Below are positions 1 through 4,849 of a DNA stretch of 6,847 bases, one piece after another. Position 1 is the first letter of the stretch; each line of letters opens with the position of its first letter. The notes under the pieces are model-generated. The model saw nothing but the letters and a program-made list of their open reading frames with translations, was not told the DNA's origin and made no database searches. Both the position numbers and the translations under genes were made by a program. This DNA comes from an uncultured Oscillospiraceae bacterium (GTDB lineage Bacteria; Bacillota; Clostridia; Oscillospirales; Oscillospiraceae), in contig CAJOOV010000041.1 in assembly GCA_905236265.1 (NCBI GenBank), positions 1 to 6,847 on the forward strand. Direction: 5' to 3'.

Positions 1-1
1 C

Positions 2-415
2 ACTCTCTATATTGCTGGAGAGGGTGGCGTTGCTGCTCCAAGGGACTGCGGAGATTTGTTTTTATTGTGGGATAAACTGAGGTTAATTGTCAATGCGAGG
101 TATTTCGATACCACACAGGTGACAGATATGAGCGGGATGTTCTGGGACTGCGCCAGCCTGACGAGCCTTGATGTGAGCAGGTGGAATACAGCACAGGTGA
201 CAGATATGAGCTGGATGTTCTGGGACTGCGCCAGCCTGACAAGCCTCGATGTGAGCAGGTGGAATACAGCACAGGTGACAGATATGAGCTGGATGTTCTC
301 TGACTGTATTAACCTTCGCACGCTCAAAGGCATTGAGCAATGGAATACCTCCTCTGTCAAAGCCAAAGGCTATATGTTTGACAACACCCCCCTTGAATCC
401 CACCCCCCCATCTAA
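2..415 (+). CDS. BspA-like (DUF285) leucine-rich-repeat protein, C-terminal part; 5' end outside window
   Basis: The reading frame is open from the left edge to TAA at 413-415, so 137 C-terminal residues are visible and the true start lies upstream; an internal TTG at 56 is not a credible start. The fragment begins with a cap-like segment (TLYIAGEGGVAAP, then LF..W..L). It continues with DUF285/BspA-type repeats of the form W-N-T-A-Q-V-T-D-M-S-x-M-F-x-x-C-x-x-L-T-S-L-D-V-S-R, at about residues 36-61, 62-87 and 88-113. It ends with a divergent unit (QWNTSSVKAKGYMF) and a short tail, DNTPLESHPPI. Proteins of this family are usually surface or secreted proteins in host-associated Firmicutes, Bacteroidetes and mycoplasmas, and some bind host proteins. 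No LPxTG signal, transmembrane anchor or surface-layer domain follows the repeats here, so any secretion or anchoring signal must be N-terminal. The family call is secure from the motif; the role is unknown. Confidence 0.85.
   Translation, partial: TLYIAGEGGVAAPRDCGDLFLLWDKLRLIVNARYFDTTQVTDMSGMFWDCASLTSLDVSRWNTAQVTDMSWMFWDCASLTSLDVSRWNTAQVTDMSWMFSDCINLRTLKGIEQWNTSSVKAKGYMFDNTPLESHPPI
114..299 (+). repeat. 78-bp in-frame tandem repeat (two full copies plus 30 nt of a third)
   Basis: Copy 1 is 114-191, copy 2 is 192-269, and 270-299 is identical to the first 30 nt of copy 2 before the sequence diverges. Copies 1 and 2 differ at only 3 of 78 positions: one G/T change that swaps Gly for Trp, and two synonymous third-position changes. 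Each copy encodes one 26-residue DUF285 repeat. Near-identity at synonymous sites points to a recent duplication by slippage or unequal recombination rather than old repeats held by selection. Confidence 0.93.
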
Positions 416-418
416 CCA

Positions 419-449
419 CCGGAACCCCCACGGGTTCCGGTTTCCTTTT
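419..449 (+). terminator. Rho-independent terminator of the DUF285 gene
   Basis: A perfect 9-bp stem (CCGGAACCC at 419-427 with GGGTTCCGG at 432-440) closes a 4-nt loop. It is followed by a T-rich tract, TTTCCTTTT. It lies 3 nt after the stop codon of the DUF285 gene and is oriented for the + strand. Confidence 0.85.
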
Positions 450-460
450 CCCTGAAGCGC

Positions 461-492
461 AAAACCGCCGCCCTCCCGTGGGAGGACGGCGG
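461..492 (-). terminator. Rho-independent terminator of the antiporter gene
   Basis: The arms at 465-477 and 480-492 pair over 13 positions, with a tip loop of about 4 nt. The single non-Watson-Crick position is a C-A mismatch on the + strand but a U-G wobble on the - strand, and AAAA at 461-464 reads as TTTT after the stem on the - strand. Both facts favour use by the leftward gene that stops at 504. It sits next to the + strand terminator at 419-449, so the two convergent genes have separate terminators. Confidence 0.75.
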
Positions 493-503
493 CAAAGGGG
501 GTA

Positions 504-2000
504 TCAGTTCAGGGCTTGGCTCCTGCGGTTCAGCACCAGCACAGCGCCCACCAGCAGCGCCGCCTCCACGGCAAGGGCAATCCAAGGCGTGAGGGTGAAG
601 CCTGCAATCAGGTAGCCCACGGCGCAGACCGCCGCCACAAGGGTGGCATAGGGGAGCTGGGTCTCCACATGGCGGATATGCTGGCAGGATGCCCCGGTGG
701 AGGAGAGGATGGTGGTGTCGGAGATGGGGGAGCAGTGGTCGCCGTAGACGGAGCCTGCAAGGGTCGCCCCCAGTGCGGGAACCAGCAGCGCCCCTGCCCC
801 GTCGGATTCGCAGATCATGGTGATAATGGGAATCAGCATACCGAAGGTGCCCCAGGAGGTGCCCATGGAAAAGCTCATCAGGGCGGCGATGACGAAAATC
901 AGCACCGGGAGAAAGCCCATGGGGAGCTGCGCCTCGTTGAGAAAGCCGGAGATGAACTGTCCCGTGCCGATGAGCTGGCGGCACACCCCGCCCAGACTCC
1001 AGGAGAGAATCAGAATCAGCATGGGCGGGACAATATTGCTGATGCCGCTCACAATGGAGTCGATGAACTCCTTCGGGGTCATCAGCTTCCGGGGCAGGTA
1101 GAGCACAAGGGCGGTGAGCAGTCCCGCAAAAGCGCCCAGGGTGAGTCCGGCGGTGGGGTTGTAGCCGATGGCCTCGGAGAAGCTGACCCCCTCAAAGAAG
1201 CCGCCCACATAGGCCATGCCCAGAATGGCGCAGATAATCAGCACCAGAATGGGCAGGACAAGGTCGATCACGCCGCCCTTTGACGGCTCCTGTCCCTGCG
1301 CCGCCGGCTCCTCCGCCGGGGCGGACAGAGCCTGCGCCTCCGCCTGCCTCATGGGGCCGAAGTCCCGGCCGGTGATGCTGATAAACAGCACCATGAGAAT
1401 GGTCATCAGGGCGTAGAAGTTATAGGGGATGGTGGAGAGAAAGAGGTGGAAGCCGTTGGTGTCGCTGACCTCGCTGGCCACGGCCACTGCCCAGCTGGAC
1501 ACCGGGGCGATGATACACACCGGGGCGGCGGTTGCGTCGATGATGTAGGCCAGCTTCTCACGGGAGACGTGGAGCCGGTCGGTGATGGGGCGCATGACCG
1601 TGCCCACGGTGAGGCAGTTGAAGCCGTCGTCAATGAAGATCAGCACCCCCAGCAGGGAGGTGGCAAGGGCGGCGGAGCGCTTGCTGTTCAGCCGCCTGCC
1701 CGCCCAGCGGCCATAGGCCTGACTGCCCCCGGACTTGGATACCAGCATCACCACCGCCCAGAGCAGGGCGAGGAAGATAATCATATAGGCGTTGTCCGCA
1801 ATCTTGGAGCACATCATATCAAAGGTGAGCGCCGTGGCGGAGAGCAGCGTCCCGCCGCTGGAAAAGCTGTAGATCAGCATACCGGAGCAGATGCCGAGAA
1901 ACAGGGAGGAATAGACCTCCTTGGTGATGAGAGCCAGTGCGATTGCGATGATGGGCGGGAGCAGAGACAGCCAGCCCGTTTCGATCATGGTAAATTCCAT
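504..2000 (-). CDS. nhaC: Na+/H+ antiporter, NhaC family
   Basis: This 498-residue polytopic inner-membrane protein should exchange Na+ for H+, or act as a related sodium-coupled exchanger, in pH and sodium balance. NhaC-family hallmarks are visible: FIDDGFNCLTVGTVMRPITD at about 122-141, IIDATAAPVCIIAPVSSW near 153-170, SMGTSWGTFG at 378-387, and GDHCSPISDTTILSSTG at 420-436. There are many hydrophobic segments, a polar Ala/Glu/Gln-rich loop at about 211-242 between the two halves, and a short basic C-terminus. The start is taken as the ATG at 2000, because GGGAGG lies 8 nt upstream. A longer frame from 2102 would add 34 residues without family character and begins upstream of the predicted transcription start. 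The gene is alone on its strand, divergent from ddh. The family is clear, but the substrate is not provable: some NhaC-like proteins exchange organic acids such as malate and lactate. Confidence 0.9.
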   Translation of the reverse strand: MEFTMIETGWLSLLPPIIAIALALITKEVYSSLFLGICSGMLIYSFSSGGTLLSATALTFDMMCSKIADNAYMIIFLALLWAVVMLVSKSGGSQAYGRWAGRRLNSKRSAALATSLLGVLIFIDDGFNCLTVGTVMRPITDRLHVSREKLAYIIDATAAPVCIIAPVSSWAVAVASEVSDTNGFHLFLSTIPYNFYALMTILMVLFISITGRDFGPMRQAEAQALSAPAEEPAAQGQEPSKGGVIDLVLPILVLIICAILGMAYVGGFFEGVSFSEAIGYNPTAGLTLGAFAGLLTALVLYLPRKLMTPKEFIDSIVSGISNIVPPMLILILSWSLGGVCRQLIGTGQFISGFLNEAQLPMGFLPVLIFVIAALMSFSMGTSWGTFGMLIPIITMICESDGAGALLVPALGATLAGSVYGDHCSPISDTTILSSTGASCQHIRHVETQLPYATLVAAVCAVGYLIAGFTLTPWIALAVEAALLVGAVLVLNRRSQALN

Positions 2001-2008
2001 AGAGATGT

Positions 2009-2016
2009 CCTCCCTT
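2009..2016 (-). promoter_or_regulatory. Ribosome binding site that fixes the antiporter start
   Basis: On the - strand AAGGGAGG is followed by 8 nt and then the ATG at 2000. This supports the shorter 498-residue product over the extended frame from 2102. Confidence 0.85.
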
Positions 2017-2047
2017 TCTGCGGTGGATGGGGTGTGAGAGGGACGCA

Positions 2048-2136
2048 GACAGCACCTGTCCTCATGGACAGCGCCCGCCTGACGTTTCGGACATTGTAGC
2101 ACAGTTTTGTCACGCTGTCACCGGGAAAGGGGACAG
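2048..2136. repeat. Cluster of CTGTC/GACAG inverted half-sites around the antiporter promoter
   Basis: GACAG-CAC-CTGTC at 2048-2060 is an interrupted palindrome. CTGTCC-TCAT-GGACAG at 2056-2071 shares its CTGTC with it. A further CTGTC at 2115-2119 pairs with GACAG at 2132-2136. TGTCAC also occurs as a direct repeat at 2108 and 2116, with the second copy being the -35 hexamer itself. The arrangement could be an operator or leader RNA structure; no known regulator is recognised. Confidence 0.45.
2093..2121 (-). promoter_or_regulatory. Sigma-A promoter of the antiporter gene
   Basis: On the - strand the -35 is GTGACA (2121-2116), the spacer is 17 nt, and the -10 is TACAAT (2098-2093). TGC directly before the -10 gives an extended -10. 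Predicted transcription start is near 2086, leaving a leader of about 85 nt. A run of seven A residues on this strand (2143-2137) lies upstream of the -35, where an UP-like element would sit. The leader contains a small perfect hairpin (CTGTCC/GGACAG, 2056-2071). Confidence 0.75.
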
Positions 2137-2153
2137 TTTTTTTGCCCCGCTCC

Positions 2154-2185
2154 GGCGCTTTATTCCACTGATTCATCAAAGCGCC
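2154..2185. repeat. 8-bp inverted repeat in the nhaC-ddh intergenic region
   Basis: GGCGCTTT at 2154-2161 and AAAGCGCC at 2178-2185 are a perfect inverted repeat with a 16-nt spacer. No T-run follows on either strand, so it is not a standard terminator. It lies upstream of both divergent promoters and could be a regulator binding site. The rest of the 2001-2313 intergenic region holds the two promoters, the half-site cluster and the two ribosome binding sites; I see no RNA gene or small ORF with its own ribosome binding site. Confidence 0.4.
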
Positions 2186-2241
2186 GCCTCCGGTCCCTCT
2201 CCCGGCGGTGAATCTCATACAAAACGCTGGACGCCTACCCT

Positions 2242-2270
2242 TTGACACAGCCGGGAAAAAACGTTACAAT
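2242..2270 (+). promoter_or_regulatory. Near-consensus sigma-A promoter of the ddh operon
   Basis: TTGACA (2242-2247) is a perfect -35, the spacer is exactly 17 nt, and TACAAT (2265-2270) matches the -10 at five of six positions. Predicted start is near 2277, giving a leader of only about 37 nt. That leaves no room for a lysine riboswitch or similar leader element. Such a strong promoter without visible leader control suggests steady, high expression of ddh. Confidence 0.88.
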
Positions 2271-2297
2271 AAAATGAACTCGGAAGAGTATTCCCCT

Positions 2298-2305
2298 GGG
2301 AGGAG
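2298..2305 (+). promoter_or_regulatory. Ribosome binding site that fixes the ddh start
   Basis: GGGAGGAG is followed by 8 nt and then the ATG at 2314. The in-frame GTG at 2305 overlaps this site and so cannot be the start it serves. Confidence 0.88.
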
Positions 2306-2313
2306 TGATTAAC

Positions 2314-3300
2314 ATGAGCATTAAAATTGGAATTATCGGCTATGGCAATCTGGGACGGGGCGTGGAGATCGCCGCAAAGGCGGCGCCGGACATGGAGCTT
2401 GCGGCTGTGTTTACCCGCCGTGACCCCAAAAGCGTTGCCATTCTGTCGGCTGATGTTCCGGTTGTCAGCGTGGACGAGGTGGAGCAGTGGAAGGACAGGA
2501 TTGACGTGATGATCGTCTGCGGGGGCAGCGCTACCGACCTTCCCGTACAAACACCCAAGTACGCTTCGATGTTCAATGTGATTGACAGCTTCGATACCCA
2601 CGCCCGTATCCCGGAGCATTTCGCCAACGTGGATGCAGCGGCAAAGGCGGGGGAGCATGTGGCGGTGATCTCCTGCGGCTGGGATCCGGGCATGTTCTCC
2701 CTGATGCGGGTCTATGCCAACGCAGTGCTGCCTGACGGACAGGACTACACCTTCTGGGGCAAGGGCGTCTCTCAGGGGCATTCTGATGCAATCCGCCGTA
2801 TCCCCGGCGTGAAGAACGCCAAGCAGTACACCATCCCCGTCCCGGCGGCGCTGGAGGCGGTGCGCAGCGGGGCAAACCCGGCGCTGACCACCCGGCAAAA
2901 GCACACCAGAGAGTGCTTTGTGGTGCTGGAGGAAGGGGCAGACGCTGCATGGGTGGAGCAGAAAATCAAGACCATGCCCAACTACTTTGCCGACTATGAC
3001 ACCACCGTTCACTTCATCAGCGAGGAAGAACTGCTGACCAACCACAGCGGCATGGCCCACGGCGGCTTTGTGATTCGCAGCGGCGCTACTGGGGTGAACA
3101 AGGAGCATAAGCACATCATTGAGTATTCCCTGAAGCTGGACTCCAACCCGGAGTTCACCACCAGTGTGCTGGTGGCCTGCGCCAGAGCCGCCCAGCGGAT
3201 GTGGGAGGAGGGACAGAGAGGCTGCAAGACCATTCTGGACATTCCCCCTGCCTACCTGTCCGAGAAGAGCGGCGAGGAGCTTCGGGCGCATCTGCTGTAA
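2314..3300 (+). CDS. ddh: meso-diaminopimelate D-dehydrogenase (EC 1.4.1.16)
   Basis: The cytoplasmic enzyme reversibly makes meso-2,6-diaminopimelate from L-2-amino-6-oxopimelate (tetrahydrodipicolinate), ammonia and NADPH. This is the one-step dehydrogenase branch of lysine and peptidoglycan precursor synthesis. The 328 residues match the usual length of about 320-330. Visible motifs are a Rossmann loop IGYGNLGRG at 8-16, Arg35-Arg36 after the second strand where NADPH phosphate contacts are expected, CGGSATDLPVQTPKYA at 69-84, VIDSFDTHARIP at 89-100, GWDPGMFS at 122-129, and FWGKGVSQGHSDAIRRIPG at 147-165. Further matches are H197/R199 and LDSNPEFT near 275-282. These correspond to substrate-binding stretches of the Corynebacterium glutamicum enzyme as I recall it. 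The ATG at 2314 was chosen for its ribosome binding site. The gene has a strong promoter and is followed 31 nt later by a DUF1622 gene. The function call is firm. Confidence 0.95.
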   Translation: MSIKIGIIGYGNLGRGVEIAAKAAPDMELAAVFTRRDPKSVAILSADVPVVSVDEVEQWKDRIDVMIVCGGSATDLPVQTPKYASMFNVIDSFDTHARIPEHFANVDAAAKAGEHVAVISCGWDPGMFSLMRVYANAVLPDGQDYTFWGKGVSQGHSDAIRRIPGVKNAKQYTIPVPAALEAVRSGANPALTTRQKHTRECFVVLEEGADAAWVEQKIKTMPNYFADYDTTVHFISEEELLTNHSGMAHGGFVIRSGATGVNKEHKHIIEYSLKLDSNPEFTTSVLVACARAAQRMWEEGQRGCKTILDIPPAYLSEKSGEELRAHLL

Positions 3301-3331
3301 TTGAGATAACCGGACGGGAGGAGGCTTTTTC

Positions 3332-3673
3332 GTGGAGTTTCTGGAATCCGTATTAAACACCTTTGTCAATCTGGCCATGCTTTTGTTTGAATACATCGGC
3401 GTGGGGGTGATTACCGCCGCCGGTGTGCAGGGCATTGTGAACTATATCCGGCGCAATCCGGATACCCGGCTGCTGCTGGCGCAGGGTCTGGCCATGGGGC
3501 TGGAGTTCAAGCTGGGCAGCGAGATTCTCCGTACCGTGGTGGTACGCAATTTGGAGGAGATCGCCATTGTGGGCAGCATTATCGCCCTGCGGGCGGTGCT
3601 GACCATCCTGATTCACTGGGAGATCAAAAACGAACGCACAGAGTCCACAGAGGAAAAGCCTGTGGAGCGGTGA
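3332..3673 (+). CDS. DUF1622 family small membrane protein
   Basis: This 113-residue protein has no assigned function. It starts with GTG at 3332, 7 nt after a strong GGGAGGAGG site (3316-3324). Predicted layout: a hydrophobic N-terminal helix (about 9-35), a basic loop (YIRRNPDTR, 38-46), a central semi-hydrophobic helix with the DUF1622-type segment GLAMGLEFKLGSEILRTVVV (52-71), a third helix (about 77-96), and a charged cytoplasmic tail rich in Glu and Lys. The conserved pattern of G-L-x-x-x-L-E, then E/D-I-x-R-T, then a late R-x-x-L-T is what points to DUF1622. It begins 31 nt after ddh with no promoter or terminator between, so the two are probably co-transcribed. A role linked to diaminopimelate or the cell wall is only a guess from position. 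Confidence 0.85.
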   Translation: MEFLESVLNTFVNLAMLLFEYIGVGVITAAGVQGIVNYIRRNPDTRLLLAQGLAMGLEFKLGSEILRTVVVRNLEEIAIVGSIIALRAVLTILIHWEIKNERTESTEEKPVER

Positions 3674-3680
3674 GAAAACA

Positions 3681-3715
3681 AAAGACGCAGGAGCTTTGGC
3701 TCCTGCGTCTTTTTT
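3681..3715. terminator. Bidirectional Rho-independent terminator between the ddh unit and the AraC-type gene
   Basis: GACGCAGGAGC (3684-3694) and GCTCCTGCGTC (3699-3709) form a perfect 11-bp stem with loop TTTG. It is followed by six T residues (3710-3715) on the + strand. The A-rich left flank (AAA at 3681-3683 and further A residues before it) gives T residues on the - strand. It lies 7 nt after the DUF1622 stop and 17 nt beyond the end of the convergent AraC-type gene, so one hairpin probably ends both transcripts. Confidence 0.93.
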
Positions 3716-3732
3716 GCGCCGAGATGGGGCGT

Positions 3733-4725
3733 TTACACTCCCTGCCCCTGCACGATGAGGCGGTTGTTCTCCCGGTATTCTCTGGGGGAGCAGCCGTAGC
3801 GGGTGCGGAAACGGCGGTAGAAATAGCTGCTGTTCTCATAGCCGATGCGTTCCAGAATGGACTCCACCGGCAGGGTGGTGTTGGAGAGCAGGTAGGCCGC
3901 CTGCTGCAGCTTCCGCCGCTGAAGCAGCGCCTTGAAGTTGCAGCCGGTGCGCTGCTTCAGCAGGCGGCTCAGGGCATACTCCGGCTCCCCCAGCTCGGCG
4001 GCAATCTCGGCAAGGGTGCCGTCCCGGTAGCGGCTGTCCACATAGCTCAGGGCGGAAAAGACCAGATTCTGTTCCCGCTGTCCGGGGTCGTTGCGGTTGA
4101 TATTGGCGGCAAAACGGGACAGGTTCATCAGCAGAAGCCCCATGGAGAGCTGGTTAATGCTGTTCATGCCGGGCATTTCCTCTGCCAGCGTCCAGATCAT
4201 GCTCTCCAGCAGGTTTTCCACGGGCACAATGCCGCTGGCCTGAATGTGCAGGTAGCGGGAGACGGTGCTCTGCCCGGACAGGGACTCGGTGAGAAAGTCG
4301 TAGAGAATATTCTCCCGCTCCACCATGGAGATGGGGCGCAGAAAAAACTCCGGCAGGATGATGAAGTTCACCGCCAGATCCTCCTCCCCGGCAGGGAGGA
4401 TCTCGTGGGACACGTTCTGGTTCAGAAAGAGCAGGTCGCCGCTGGATAGAACAATGCGCTCGTGCCCGTCGATGATATGGGTGGTGCTGCCCTGAGCCAT
4501 GTAGACCAGCTCCACATAGTTGTGCCGGTGCCGGGGGAAGTAGGCAAAACGGGTGTGGGGGCGTATCTCAATGAGCCGCCCCTTTTCCAGCAGCAGCCTG
4601 CTGTCAATCACAAATTCCTGACCGGAGGTGTAGTTCCCCCGCTGAATGTCTGCCTTCCCGTTCAAAAGCTCCTGCTCCTCCGGGGTGATACGCCGCAGCA
4701 GCTCCAGCAGCTCCTGCCTGAGCAT
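3733..4725 (-). CDS. AraC/XylS-family transcriptional regulator with N-terminal cupin-like domain (probable regulator of the adjacent rhamnose-type operon)
   Basis: This 330-residue DNA-binding protein has an AraC-type layout. The N-terminal sensor domain holds a cupin core, FPRHRHNYVELVYMAQG at about 63-79 and GDLLFLNQNVSHEI at 96-109, where His66, His68 and His107 stand out. The middle (about 130-215) is helical. The C-terminal pair of helix-turn-helix motifs lies at about 237-276 (TLAEIAAELGEPEYALSRLL) and 286-318 (ending IGYENSSYFYRRFRTRYG and SPREYR). The start is ATG at 4725, because AAGGAGG lies 8 nt upstream. The longer frame from 4791 begins upstream of the predicted transcription start and lacks a ribosome binding site. 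The gene is divergent from rhaB and shares a fully overlapping promoter with it, which makes control of that operon and of itself likely. The family call is firm; the inducer (L-rhamnose or a derivative) is inference. Confidence 0.9.
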   Translation of the reverse strand: MLRQELLELLRRITPEEQELLNGKADIQRGNYTSGQEFVIDSRLLLEKGRLIEIRPHTRFAYFPRHRHNYVELVYMAQGSTTHIIDGHERIVLSSGDLLFLNQNVSHEILPAGEEDLAVNFIILPEFFLRPISMVERENILYDFLTESLSGQSTVSRYLHIQASGIVPVENLLESMIWTLAEEMPGMNSINQLSMGLLLMNLSRFAANINRNDPGQREQNLVFSALSYVDSRYRDGTLAEIAAELGEPEYALSRLLKQRTGCNFKALLQRRKLQQAAYLLSNTTLPVESILERIGYENSSYFYRRFRTRYGCSPREYRENNRLIVQGQGV

Positions 4726-4733
4726 ATTGCAAG

Positions 4734-4740
4734 CCTCCTT
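4734..4740 (-). promoter_or_regulatory. Ribosome binding site that fixes the AraC-type regulator start
   Basis: On the - strand AAGGAGG is followed by 8 nt and then ATG at 4725. The alternative ATG at 4791 has no comparable site. Confidence 0.85.
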
Positions 4741-4784
4741 TTCGGAATTGCAAATAAGGTCCGTAAAAATCTTTTCTTTCGTCC

Positions 4785-4813
4785 TGAACATTTTACCAGC
4801 CCTCTGTTAAAAT
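4785..4813 (+). promoter_or_regulatory. Sigma-A promoter of the rhaB operon
   Basis: TGAACA (4785-4790) is a weak -35 with four of six matches, the spacer is 17 nt, and TAAAAT (4808-4813) is the -10, preceded by TGT as an extended -10. Predicted start is near 4820, so the leader is about 30 nt. A weak -35 fits a promoter that needs an activator. A loose direct repeat (GTCC followed by an A/T-rich stretch) at 4759 and 4781, 22 bp apart, sits just upstream, where an AraC-type activator could bind; this last point is weak. Confidence 0.65.
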
Positions 4814-4818
4814 GTCCA
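4790..4818 (-). promoter_or_regulatory. Sigma-A promoter of the AraC-type regulator
   Basis: On the - strand the -35 is TGGACA (4818-4813), the spacer is 17 nt, and the -10 is TAAAAT (4795-4790), preceded by TGG as an extended -10. Predicted start is near 4783, giving a leader of about 58 nt. It covers the same DNA as the rhaB promoter in the opposite direction. Confidence 0.7.
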
Positions 4819-4833
4819 CAGAAAACACGGAAG

Positions 4834-4848
4834 AAGGGAAGCGGGAGG
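4834..4848 (+). promoter_or_regulatory. Unusual ribosome binding region of rhaB
   Basis: The best-looking site, GGGAGG at 4843-4848, is only 1 nt from the ATG at 4850, too close for normal use. A second, weaker purine-rich site, AAGGGA at 4834-4839, is 10 nt away and is probably the one used. All other complete genes here have their site 7-8 nt from the start codon. Confidence 0.5.
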
Positions 4849-4849
4849 C

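Larger units (their letters stand above)
4785..4818. repeat. 11-bp inverted repeat forming a symmetric divergent promoter
   Basis: TGAACATTTTA (4785-4795) and TAAAATGTCCA (4808-4818) are inverted copies, matching at 10 of 11 positions across a 12-nt spacer. The left arm holds the rhaB -35 and the regulator -10. The right arm holds the rhaB -10 and the regulator -35, so the repeat itself creates both promoters. Confidence 0.85.

Noticed and set aside
114..299. The regular repeats as a CRISPR array
   Set aside because: The copies are directly abutting, in frame, coding, and without unique spacers.
504..1283. Open frames opposite or out of frame with the antiporter gene (for example + strand 516-1283 and - strand 412-984)
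   Set aside because: Their products are rich in Gly, His, Arg and Pro with no domain character, as expected for shadows of a GC-rich gene. The antiporter frame has clear family motifs throughout.
2001..2102. A 34-residue N-terminal extension of the antiporter from 2102
   Set aside because: It starts upstream of the predicted transcription start and lacks a ribosome binding site. The ATG at 2000 has a strong one.
2154..2185. The GGCGCTTT inverted repeat as a terminator
   Set aside because: No T-run follows on either strand and the 16-nt loop is long. Kept only as a possible binding site.
2001..2313. A tRNA, small RNA gene or riboswitch in the large intergenic region
   Set aside because: No cloverleaf, no recognisable aptamer, and both predicted leaders are short. 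The region is accounted for mostly by two promoters and inverted repeats.
2215..3435. A 406-residue frame on the - strand opposite ddh
   Set aside because: No family motifs, and it overlaps a full-length, well conserved ddh. Such long antisense frames arise from GC-rich third positions.
3670..4449. A 259-residue + strand frame opposite the AraC-type gene
   Set aside because: It runs straight through the strong terminator at 3681-3715, and the - strand frame has both helix-turn-helix motifs.
4726..4791. A 22-residue N-terminal extension of the AraC-type regulator from the ATG at 4791
   Set aside because: This ATG has no ribosome binding site and lies inside the promoter -10, upstream of the predicted transcription start. 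The ATG at 4725 has AAGGAGG at ideal spacing.
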